9,856 bases of DNA from Patescibacteria group bacterium (GCA_024654485.1 JANLHO010000025.1:1-9856); one strand, 5' to 3'; positions 1 through 5,032 are shown, counted from the first letter of the stretch. Program-made: numbers and translations. Notes: generated by a model not told the origin, from the sequence alone.

Positions 1-44
1 CATTCAGGCGGCACCGAAAGTAGACAAACGTGCATTGTTGTCAT
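1..44 (-). CDS. 5' end of a divergent gene, product unknown
   Basis: Only the first 14 codons lie in the window, reading MTTMHVCLLSVPPE from an ATG at 44. An unusually strong Shine-Dalgarno, AGGAGGTGAT on the - strand (positions 57-48), sits 7 bases before this ATG and makes the start convincing; a second in-frame ATG at 35 is less well placed. The fragment is too short to identify. The gene is divergent from mraZ and shares the intergenic region 45-309 with it. A canonical SD contrasts with most + strand genes here. Confidence 0.6.
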   Translation of the reverse strand, partial: MTTMHVCLLSVPPE

Positions 45-57
45 GTCATCACCTCCT

Positions 58-86
58 GTGCGCATTTTAGCTCTTTTTCTGCGCAC
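58..86 (-). promoter_or_regulatory. Inverted repeat next to the SD of the divergent gene
   Basis: GTGCGCA (58-64) and TGCGCAC (80-86) form a perfect 7-bp inverted repeat around a 15-base AT-rich centre. On the - strand the repeat ends directly against the AGGAGG of the partial gene at 1-44, and the centre contains TAAAAT, a -10-like hexamer (69-64). It could be an operator over the promoter, or a hairpin in the leader that controls access to the SD. Which of these applies cannot be decided from sequence. Confidence 0.4.
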
Positions 87-95
87 GGAGTACTT

Positions 96-194
96 AGAGC
101 ATGTCTGAAAACCCCACCACAATAGAAAAGCAATACGTGTTTCGGGGCATAGTCGCTCCGACTTCGGCCCCGATGGGATTTTCAGACATGCTCT
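96..194. repeat. 99-bp MITE-like element with 21-bp terminal inverted repeats
   Basis: AGAGCATGTCTGAAAA (96-111) is matched perfectly by its reverse complement at 179-194. The match extends to 20 of 21 positions (96-116 against 174-194). Inside is a second nested hairpin: TCGGGGC (142-148) pairs with GCCCCGA (167-173), and within that AGTCG (151-155) pairs with CGACT (159-163). There is no coding capacity and no T-run after the structure, so it is not an ordinary terminator. No clear target-site duplication flanks it. The architecture fits a miniature inverted-repeat element or another dispersed palindromic repeat. Confidence 0.65.
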
Positions 195-209
195 GGATAG
201 ACGCGCTAC

Positions 210-293
210 GTGGGGGTAGGTGGAGGAGTGTGGATAACTAGGTTGCGGTGGGGTATAGTGGTATATACTCTAATCCAGTGGGATAAAGTGGGA
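210..293 (+). promoter_or_regulatory. Phased GTGG array, probable MraZ operator
   Basis: GTGG boxes begin at 210, 220, 230, 248, 258, 278 and 288. This is two blocks with exact 10-bp spacing, offset by 2 bp between 240 and 248, with one position (268) left empty. The best pair, GTGGGA at 278 and 288, matches the TGGGN direct repeats with 5-base spacers bound by the MraZ oligomer upstream of dcw clusters. The array spans the likely -10 and continues to 17 bases before the mraZ ATG, so binding would block transcription; autorepression is inferred. Known MraZ operators usually have three or four boxes, so seven is long. Confidence 0.75.
259..267 (+). promoter_or_regulatory. Candidate extended -10 for mraZ
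   Basis: TGG followed by TATATA (262-267) resembles an extended -10 (TGN plus TATAAT). The overlapping TATACT (264-269) is an alternative. TTGCGG (243-248) could act as a weak -35 at 13-15 bp spacing, which is short. A start near 274 would place the last two GTGGGA boxes in the early transcribed region. Confidence 0.4.
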
Positions 294-309
294 GATTAGG
301 GAATTGCCT

Positions 310-744
310 ATGTTCATCGGCGAATACGAACACACGCTAGACGAGAAGAAACGCGTAAGCCTTCCCAAGGCCTTTCGTGCGGACCTCGGTAAGAAAATGG
401 TCATGACGCGCGGCTTGGACAACTGCCTCTTTCTTTACCCGAAGAAAGGGTGGGAAGCGGTAGCGGGCAAGTTGCAAGCACTTTCTTTTGCACAGGCCGA
501 TACGCGAGGATTCAACCGCTTCATGCTTTCCGGAGCGGTGGAGGTGGAAGCCGACAGCGCCGGACGAGTGCTCATACCCGAGCATCAGAAAGAATTTGCG
601 GGTCTGCAAAAGGGAGTCGTTTTTGCCGGAGTTTCGGATCGGGTTGAGATCTGGCATGCGAAGCGCTGGCATGAGTACAAGGCGCGCATTGAGAAGCAGG
701 CCGATGCCTTGGCCGAGAAGCTCGGCGAGATAGGCGCGTTGTAA
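310..744 (+). CDS. mraZ: MraZ, transcriptional regulator of the dcw cluster
   Basis: MraZ is a DNA-binding protein that opens most dcw clusters and typically represses its own promoter. At 144 residues it is of normal length. It has two SpoVT-AbrB-type swapped-hairpin halves. The first carries the DEKKRVSLPKAFR signature (residues 11-23, conserved D11, R15, P19, R23); the second repeats it as DSAGRVLIP (82-90). ATG 310 is preferred to the in-frame TTG at 304 because it gives the family N-terminus MFIGEYEHTLD and lies 7 bases after AGGGA (298-302). The C-terminus is a charged helix, as usual. It is followed 119 bases later by rsmH, the standard order, and preceded by a matching operator array. 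Confidence 0.96.
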   Translation: MFIGEYEHTLDEKKRVSLPKAFRADLGKKMVMTRGLDNCLFLYPKKGWEAVAGKLQALSFAQADTRGFNRFMLSGAVEVEADSAGRVLIPEHQKEFAGLQKGVVFAGVSDRVEIWHAKRWHEYKARIEKQADALAEKLGEIGAL

Positions 745-863
745 AAAGCGAACAGCGAACAGGAATAATCGTTGTTTATTAATTCAACCAACGACCGCAT
801 GCCACCAACCACTTACTGCCCGATTCGGCGACCCCGGACTGCTGGAGGATTTGAATAAACGTC

Positions 864-1853
864 ATGCGCACGCGACGCTCACGATCCTCCGGCAATCCGG
901 TGTCACCATCCGAAGAAATTCGGGGGCATACACCGGTTCTTTTACACGAAGCACTGCAAGCGCTGGATATCCGGCCCGACGACACTGTTGTAGACGCGAC
1001 TTTGGGAGGAGCCGGGCACGCTCGCGCCATAGCGGAGAGGCTTGGCAAAGCAGGGACTTTGATCGGGATGGACTTGGATGCCGACGCCATAGAGCGCGGA
1101 AGAGCGGCACTGGCCGACTCAAAAGCCAAGATACATCTCGTACAGGCCAATTTCCGCCATATCGCTCCGGAGCTCAAGAAGCTCGGCATAGCGTCGGTAA
1201 CGAAGGTTCTCTTTGATCTGGGGTGGAGCGCGTACCAGCTAGACTCTCGCTTGCCCGCCGAAGCCTCGGCGCAGGCGGGAAGAGGTTTCTCGTTCACATC
1301 CGACGGACCACTTCTCATGACCTACGCGAAGGATCCCGCGCCTGATGCGATCACTGCTAGCACGATCGTGAATGAATGGGGCGAGAGCTCCATCGCCGAC
1401 GTTATCTACGGATGGGGAGGCGAGCGCTACGCGCGCCGCATCGCCCGCGCGATAGTGGAGCGTCGGCAGAAGCAGCCGATAAATACCCCCGCCGAGCTTG
1501 CCGAGATAGTCCGCTCCGGCGTGCCAGCAAGGGCGCGACACGGGCGCGTGCATCCCGCCACTAAAACCTTTCAGGCACTGCGTATCGCCGTCAACGACGA
1601 ACTCACCGCGCTCTCGGAGGGATTGGCTGGCGCGTGGTCTGTGCTTGCTCCCGGCGGACGCATCGCTGTCATCGCTTTCCATTCGCTTGAGGACAGGCTC
1701 GTGAAGCAAGCCTTTGTCCAACTGGAGAAAAGTGAAGGAGGAAGGAGGATTACGCGCAAACCGATAACACCGGAGAGGGGAGAGGTGCTGGGGAATCCGC
1801 GTTCGCGCAGCGCAAAATTGCGGGTGATCAAGAAAATCCCGACACTCGCGTAG
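864..1853 (+). CDS. rsmH: RsmH (MraW), 16S rRNA (cytosine-1402-N4)-methyltransferase
   Basis: The cytosolic SAM-dependent enzyme methylates N4 of C1402 in the 16S decoding centre. It has HTPVLLHEAL at residues 22-31, SAM-binding motif I DATLGGAGHA (44-53), acidic LIGMDLDADA (66-75), and the family block FDLGWSAYQLDS (117-128) leading into GRGFSFTSDGPL (139-150). Further family blocks are KTFQALRIAVNDEL, a FHSLEDR motif and C-terminal NPRSRSAKLRVIKK. Length (329) is near normal. RLPAEASAQAG (129-139) interrupts the conserved QLD-to-GFSF junction and is encoded by a palindromic repeat. The last residues and stop also lie in a palindrome. The start is not certain: GGAGG at 844-848 is 15 bases from ATG 864, longer than usual, and GTG 900 would begin nearer the family N-terminus. 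Confidence 0.96.
   Translation: MRTRRSRSSGNPVSPSEEIRGHTPVLLHEALQALDIRPDDTVVDATLGGAGHARAIAERLGKAGTLIGMDLDADAIERGRAALADSKAKIHLVQANFRHIAPELKKLGIASVTKVLFDLGWSAYQLDSRLPAEASAQAGRGFSFTSDGPLLMTYAKDPAPDAITASTIVNEWGESSIADVIYGWGGERYARRIARAIVERRQKQPINTPAELAEIVRSGVPARARHGRVHPATKTFQALRIAVNDELTALSEGLAGAWSVLAPGGRIAVIAFHSLEDRLVKQAFVQLEKSEGGRRITRKPITPERGEVLGNPRSRSAKLRVIKKIPTLA
1250..1281. repeat. Palindromic element inserted in-frame in rsmH
   Basis: CCCGCC (1254-1259) pairs with GGCGGG (1274-1279), and the match extends outward to CTT/AAG with one bulged base. An alternative inner hairpin is GCCGA (1257-1261) with TCGGC (1266-1270). The element encodes about 11 residues, LPAEASAQAG and neighbours, between two conserved RsmH blocks. 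No frameshift results. A related GC-rich palindrome sits in-frame in the glyoxalase gene at 7543-7605. Confidence 0.7.
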
Positions 1854-1884
1854 CGAGGTCGGGATCCCGACCGAAGCGTCGGGA
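1836..1884. repeat. Four-armed palindromic cluster over the rsmH stop codon
   Basis: Arms alternate: ATCCCGAC (1836-1843), GTCGGGAT (1858-1865), ATCCCGAC (1864-1871) and GTCGGGA (1878-1884). The first two form a 13-bp hairpin with CTCGC/GCGAG and one bulge, placing the rsmH stop codon TAG (1851-1853) in and beside the loop. The middle pair forms a perfect 16-bp palindrome (1857-1872). The last two form a hairpin with a 6-base loop. Each arm can pair with either neighbour, so the folds exclude each other. No T-run follows, so it is more likely a dispersed repeat or RNA processing site than a terminator. Confidence 0.65.
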
Positions 1885-1921
1885 CTTCGTGTGATAGAGA
1901 AAAACCAATCTTTGTAATGCC

Positions 1922-2320
1922 ATGAGAAAACGTCTGATGAAAATAAGCAAATACAAGCCTTCCGCCCTGCAGGCGCGGATAGATTTTTCGCCCGTATCCG
2001 GCATTTCTTTTGCAGGTGAAGGCGCAGCGGAGCGCGCGGCCATGAAGGCGATAGTATTCATCATTATCGCGCTTATGTGCGGATACCTATACTTCGTGAC
2101 GGCATCGGTGGTACACGTTATGGCGCGAAGGGAAGCTCTTGCTCAGATAAATTCCATTCGTGGGTCCATAGGCACGCTGGAGCAAGAATACTTCGCTCTC
2201 GCGCAGCGGCTCACGCCCGATGAGGGTCCCTTGCTCGGCCTTGCGCCCGTGGAGGAGACCGACTATGTATACAGGCCCGGCAGCATCGGTGCTGCTACAA
2301 TTGCGAGTGATGAGATATAG
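1922..2320 (+). CDS. FtsL-like bitopic division protein (by position and topology)
   Basis: This 132-residue protein has a basic cytoplasmic N-terminus (about 1-40), one hydrophobic segment (about 42-66, MKAIVFIIIALMCGYLYF...), and then a short helical stretch rich in Ala, Gln, Glu and Leu (about 68-97) that looks like a brief coiled coil. The tail is Gly/Pro-rich. FtsL proteins share this topology and are too divergent to recognise by sequence alone. The slot between rsmH and ftsI is where ftsL or its analogue lies. In the family, FtsL with DivIC/FtsB activates FtsW-FtsI. No SD is visible before ATG 1922; ATG 1937 is an alternative. Identification is inference from topology and synteny. Confidence 0.7.
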   Translation: MRKRLMKISKYKPSALQARIDFSPVSGISFAGEGAAERAAMKAIVFIIIALMCGYLYFVTASVVHVMARREALAQINSIRGSIGTLEQEYFALAQRLTPDEGPLLGLAPVEETDYVYRPGSIGAATIASDEI

Positions 2321-2359
2321 CGAGGTGGCGTCATTCGTTTACTGGATAAAAACCGGAGT

Positions 2360-4078
2360 ATGAGACGCACGCTTGCCATCCGTGCGCGTATCATAGGGGC
2401 GTTTTTTATAATCACGGCCGTCTTCTTGATAGGTCGTCTGTATTTTTTGCAGGTGGTGCACGGCGAGGATTACCGCCGTCAGGCCGTCTCTCAGTATGTG
2501 GAGCCGGACCCCGATACCGAGTCGCGTGGCAGTATTTTCTTTACGATGAAGGACGGACAGTCCGCCTCGGCGGCTGTCATGCAGACGGGATGGCGCATCG
2601 CTATCCGGCCTGCGGACATTGTGGAAGCCAAAAGCGCGTACGAGACGCTCAGTGCCCTCACAGATGTGGATGATGCGCGTTTTTTCACAAGCGTGGCCAA
2701 GGTGGACGATCCGTACGAGGAGGTGGCTTTCCGCGTCTCCGACGATGCGGCAGCGCAGATACGCAAACTGAAGATCCCGGGCGTCATCCTGGTTTCGGAT
2801 CAGTGGCGTTTCTATCCGGCGCACGAACTTGCCGCTCAGACGATCGGATTCGTCGGATATCAGGGCGACAGGAAAGTCGGCGTCTACGGACTGGAGAAAC
2901 GCTGGCAAGATACCCTCGCCGACACCTCCAGAGGAGTGTATGTGAACCCATTCGCGGAGATATTTACCAGCGTCGCCGCTCTCGTAGCCCCCGACCCCGC
3001 TTCACACGAGGGTTCAATCATCACCTCCATAGAACCCAACGTCCAGCGCGAACTGGAGGCCACTCTTGATGTAGTGATGAAGACGTATACGCCGAAGCTT
3101 GTCGGCGGCATAGTTATGGATCCGATGACCGGGGAGATAGCGGCGATAGCCGGCCGCCCCGCTTTTGACCCCAACACGTACAATACGGTGAGCGATCCGT
3201 CCCTTTTTACCAACGCGCTAGTGGAGGGGCGATATGAAATGGGGTCTATCATGAAACCGCTTACGATGGCCGCGGCGATAGACATAGGCGCGGTAACTCC
3301 GGATACGACCTATAACGACAAGGGCTGTATCACGCGTAGCAATAAGAAGATATGCAACTACGATCTGAAAGCTCGCGGAGTCGTACCGATGCAGGAGATC
3401 TTGAGTCAGTCGCTCAACCTCGGCGCCACTTTTCTTGTAGATACGATGGGTCACGACACCTTTACCCGATACATGGAAGCCTATCAGCTTGACCAGAAGA
3501 CCGGCATAGACCTGCCGGATGAGGTATCGGGCGATCTGTCCACCTTGGGCAACGGCTCCGGGCCGGAGGTCAATTATGCCACTGCGTCCTTCGGGCAGGG
3601 TCTCGCCGTATCGCCCATAGAGATGACGAGAGCGCTCGCTGCGCTTGCATCGGGCGGCGTGCTGCCCAATCCGCATGTCGTGACGGGAATCAAGTACGAG
3701 AGCGGAATTACGCGCTCTATTCACCCGGGCGAAGGCGCGCGCGTAATATCCACCACGACGGCGGAGACGGTGACAGATATGCTCATACAGGTGTACGACG
3801 ATTCTCTTTTGGACGGGGTACTCAAGATGGAGCACTACTCGGTGGCGGCCAAGACGGGCACCGCCCAAATCCCCGACCCTGCGACGGGAACCTACTACAC
3901 AGACAGGTACCTTCACTCCTTTTTCGGATATTTTCCGGCGTACGAGCCGCGCTACATAATATTCCTTTTCGTACTTGAGCCGCACGGGGTGGAATACGCC
4001 TCGGCCTCGCTCGCGCGCCCCTTCCACCGAATCATGCAGTACGTCGTCAACTACTACGGTATCCCGCCCGACCGCTGA
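2360..4078 (+). CDS. ftsI: Class B penicillin-binding protein (FtsI/PBP2-type transpeptidase)
   Basis: This 572-residue membrane-anchored D,D-transpeptidase crosslinks peptidoglycan at the septum. A short cytoplasmic stretch and one transmembrane helix (about 10-33) are followed by the PBP dimerisation (pedestal) domain (about 55-210) and the transpeptidase domain. Active-site motifs are all present: SIMK (S296, K299), SLN (351-353) and KTG (498-500). The acylating serine lies in EMGSIMKP rather than the common EPGSTFKP. ATG 2360 is the only sensible start; GGAG at 2355-2358 is too close to act as a normal SD. The gene follows the FtsL-like gene by 39 bases. No murE, mraY or ftsW follows, so the dcw cluster ends here. 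Assignment to FtsI rather than an elongation PBP2 rests on context. Confidence 0.93.
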   Translation: MRRTLAIRARIIGAFFIITAVFLIGRLYFLQVVHGEDYRRQAVSQYVEPDPDTESRGSIFFTMKDGQSASAAVMQTGWRIAIRPADIVEAKSAYETLSALTDVDDARFFTSVAKVDDPYEEVAFRVSDDAAAQIRKLKIPGVILVSDQWRFYPAHELAAQTIGFVGYQGDRKVGVYGLEKRWQDTLADTSRGVYVNPFAEIFTSVAALVAPDPASHEGSIITSIEPNVQRELEATLDVVMKTYTPKLVGGIVMDPMTGEIAAIAGRPAFDPNTYNTVSDPSLFTNALVEGRYEMGSIMKPLTMAAAIDIGAVTPDTTYNDKGCITRSNKKICNYDLKARGVVPMQEILSQSLNLGATFLVDTMGHDTFTRYMEAYQLDQKTGIDLPDEVSGDLSTLGNGSGPEVNYATASFGQGLAVSPIEMTRALAALASGGVLPNPHVVTGIKYESGITRSIHPGEGARVISTTTAETVTDMLIQVYDDSLLDGVLKMEHYSVAAKTGTAQIPDPATGTYYTDRYLHSFFGYFPAYEPRYIIFLFVLEPHGVEYASASLARPFHRIMQYVVNYYGIPPDR

Positions 4079-4175
4079 CCCGGTGAAGACCCCTCGCGAT
4101 ATTGGACTGCGCGGGGTGATGATAGACGGGGCGGCCTTGTTTATTGGCGGAGTCTTGCAGCAAGGAAGAAAATAC

Positions 4176-4184
4176 TTATCCACA
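4176..4184 (+). promoter_or_regulatory. Perfect DnaA-box match upstream of the regulator gene
   Basis: TTATCCACA matches the consensus DnaA box exactly. It lies 5 bases before the 35-bp operator repeat. A TATAAA sequence (4186-4191) between them may be a -10. A second exact match, on the opposite strand at 229-237, lies in the mraZ operator, where it overlaps the GTGGA box at 230. Function is unproven; single boxes can be chance. Confidence 0.35.
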
Positions 4185-4189
4185 CTATA

Positions 4190-4224
4190 AACATTCCAAC
4201 ATTCTGCAGAATGTTGGAGTATGT
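4190..4224. promoter_or_regulatory. 35-bp operator-like repeat, copy 1
   Basis: The 35 bases begin AACATTCC and end GGAGTATGT. The core at 4196-4217 is a perfect 22-bp palindrome with half-site CCAACATTCTG and a CTGCAG centre. It extends outward imperfectly, ACATTCC against GGAGTATGT. An identical copy lies at 4584-4618. The palindrome immediately precedes, and its right edge supplies the GGAG SD of, the winged-helix gene at 4229. An autoregulatory operator bound by a dimer is the simplest reading. Confidence 0.8.
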
Positions 4225-4228
4225 GGTG

Positions 4229-4525
4229 ATGGGGGCGGAAAAAGAGAAACTCAAAGGACCAAAGAAGCTTGAGCGTCATTTCAAGGGCGTTTCCAATCAC
4301 AGGCGGATACAGATATTGCTGTACGTCGCGAAGAGAGAGGAGCCGACCCTAGATGACATAACAGGACACATCAAATGCAATTTCAGGACGGCATCGGCCC
4401 ATACGCAGAAGCTCGTCGGTGCCGGATTGCTGGAGAAAAGGTATAAGGGAAGGGAGGTGCATCACAGCCTGACACCATACGGTCGCCATTTTCTGGCTTT
4501 TATAGAATCATTCGCACGGCTCTAG
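4229..4525 (+). CDS. Small winged-helix (ArsR-like) transcriptional regulator
   Basis: This 98-residue protein consists almost wholly of one winged helix-turn-helix domain. A basic N-terminal helix precedes GVSNHRRIQILLYVAKREEP (helix 1), LDDITGHIKCNFRTASAHTQKLVGAGLLEKRYKG (HTH and recognition helix) and the wing REVHHSLTPYGRHFLAF. The ArsR/MarR-like layout suggests a dimeric repressor. No obvious metal-binding cysteine pair is present (one Cys only), so the signal is unknown. In-frame starts exist at 4211, 4223, 4226 and 4229. The first is inside the palindrome; GGAG (4216-4219) best serves GTG 4226 or ATG 4229, so ATG 4229 is chosen. Flanking identical palindromes suggest autoregulation and control of what follows (the tRNA-Glu side). 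Confidence 0.85.
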   Translation: MGAEKEKLKGPKKLERHFKGVSNHRRIQILLYVAKREEPTLDDITGHIKCNFRTASAHTQKLVGAGLLEKRYKGREVHHSLTPYGRHFLAFIESFARL

Positions 4526-4583
4526 TTCAGAGAACATAAGGACGGAACGCAAGTGCGTTGATACCGATTCTCCCTGCCAAAAT

Positions 4584-4618
4584 AACATTCCAACATTCTG
4601 CAGAATGTTGGAGTATGT
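4584..4618. promoter_or_regulatory. 35-bp operator-like repeat, copy 2
   Basis: This copy is identical over 35 bases to 4190-4224, with the perfect 22-bp palindrome at 4590-4611. It lies 59 bases after the regulator's stop codon and about 25 bases upstream of the candidate tRNA-Glu promoter. The first copy's GGAG SD is repeated here but no open reading frame follows, so the conserved part is the DNA site. It may extend control to the tRNA, or the two copies may mark the ends of a duplicated or mobile cassette of 394-bp period. Confidence 0.8.
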
Positions 4619-4633
4619 AAAGGGGGTGGGGTG

Positions 4634-4664
4634 GGAAATAAATTGGAAATAAATTGGAAATAAA
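4634..4664 (+). repeat. 11-bp tandem repeat, about 2.8 copies
   Basis: The unit GGAAATAAATT runs at 4634-4644, 4645-4655 and (9 bases) 4656-4664, without mismatch. It provides the -35-like TTGGAA of the candidate tRNA promoter. A copy-number change would shift the upstream operator by 11 bp, roughly one helical turn. Confidence 0.75.
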
Positions 4665-4671
4665 GTAGTAT
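4643..4671 (+). promoter_or_regulatory. Candidate promoter for tRNA-Glu
   Basis: TTGGAA (4643-4648) and TAGTAT (4666-4671) are separated by 17 bp, the optimal spacing for a sigma-70-type promoter. Transcription would start near 4678, just before the tRNA at 4682. The -35 is inside the tandem repeat. Confidence 0.5.
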
Positions 4672-4681
4672 TTCGTGCACA

Positions 4682-4753
4682 GGCCCTATCGTCTAACGGT
4701 TAGGACGTGAGCTTCTCAAGCTCAAAATCGGGGTTCGATTCCCCGTAGGGTCA
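4682..4753 (+). tRNA. tRNA-Glu, anticodon CTC
   Basis: A full cloverleaf can be folded. The acceptor GGCCCTA (4682-4688) pairs with TAGGGTC (4746-4752) with one G-T pair. The D stem is 4691-4694/4703-4706. The anticodon stem TGAGC/GCTCA (4708-4712/4720-4724) encloses loop TTCTCAA with anticodon CTC at 4715-4717. The T stem CGGGG/CCCCG (4729-4733/4741-4745) has loop TTCGATT. The discriminator base is A4753. CCA is not encoded (AAA follows), so it must be added after transcription. The tRNA reads GAG codons. Confidence 0.95.
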
Positions 4754-4781
4754 AAAATAGACCGGGTCATTTTTGACCCGG
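4748..4781. terminator. Hairpins in the tRNA 3' trailer; possible - strand terminator
   Basis: CCGGGTCA (4762-4769), TTTT and TGACCCGG (4774-4781) form an 8-bp hairpin. On the - strand it is followed by TCTATTTTT, the form of an intrinsic terminator. On the + strand a competing 11-bp perfect pairing joins GGGTCAAAAAT (4748-4758, including the tRNA acceptor 3' end) with ATTTTTGACCC (4769-4779). The second fold would disrupt the tRNA acceptor stem unless it is trimmed first. Confidence 0.45.
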
Positions 4782-4794
4782 AGAGAAGGGTGCG

Positions 4795-4866
4795 GGGCAC
4801 CTTTCGTGGGAATCGAACCGTCGGAGCGGGACCCGCATCAGCTGATGCGGGTGTGAGGCGGTGCCC
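4795..4866 (-). pseudogene. tRNA-like remnant containing a 22-bp perfect palindrome
   Basis: On the - strand, GGGCACC (4866-4860) and GGTGCCC (4801-4795) would make a 7-bp acceptor-like stem enclosing exactly tRNA length (72 bases), with GGTTCGATTCC resembling a T-arm near the 3' end. The T stem does not pair, four extra bases separate it from the acceptor, and no D or anticodon arm folds. The middle is instead a perfect 22-bp palindrome (4831-4852, half-site ACCCGCATCAG). It is best seen as a degenerate tRNA-like or palindromic filler, not a functional tRNA. Confidence 0.3.
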
Positions 4867-4897
4867 AGACCGAGGCGAGCGACGGCGAGCCGAGAGT

Positions 4898-4922
4898 CGA
4901 GGGGCGATTCCTCGTAGGGTCA
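4898..4922 (+). pseudogene. Degenerate second copy of the tRNA-Glu 3' end
   Basis: CGAGG (4898-4902), a 7-base loop GGCGATT, CCTCG (4910-4914), TAGGGTC and A align without gaps to the T-arm, acceptor 3' strand and discriminator of the tRNA at 4729-4753, exactly 169 bp downstream. The stem difference is compensated (G to A on one side, C to T on the other). No 5' half exists, so it cannot be a tRNA. It may be a duplicated 3' end such as small integrated elements leave. Confidence 0.6.
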
Positions 4923-5032
4923 TCGTTAAAATATCTTTATTTTGCGAGGCATTGAATTGTGCCCAATGAGAGGTCTGTAACCAAACCTCAAAGCAAATTT
5001 TGAGCTATCATGTCAAAATGAAGAGATGGTTC

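Noticed and set aside
769..794. TCGTTG/CAACGA inverted repeat between mraZ and rsmH
   Set aside because: The stem is only 6 bp with a 14-base loop and no T-run; it is likely chance.
779..1318. 179-codon - strand frame over the rsmH start
   Set aside because: It is antisense to a clear RsmH sequence and shows no recognisable domain or SD.
4090..4116. CCCC...GGGG hairpin after ftsI as a terminator
   Set aside because: The stem needs bulges and no T-run follows; support is too weak.
3218..4300. 360-codon - strand frame opposite ftsI
   Set aside because: It is antisense to the conserved transpeptidase domain; its length comes from GC-biased codon use on the + strand.
4190..4618. CRISPR array
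   Set aside because: There are only two repeat copies, separated by a whole gene; there are no short regular spacers and no cas genes.
4795..4866. Functional - strand tRNA
   Set aside because: It has a 72-base span and a 7-bp end stem, but the T stem does not pair and no D or anticodon arm exists.
4693..4923. 76-codon - strand frame across tRNA-Glu
   Set aside because: It contains the GNRTP-type peptide typical of translated antisense tRNA and covers the degenerate tRNA tail; it is a false ORF.
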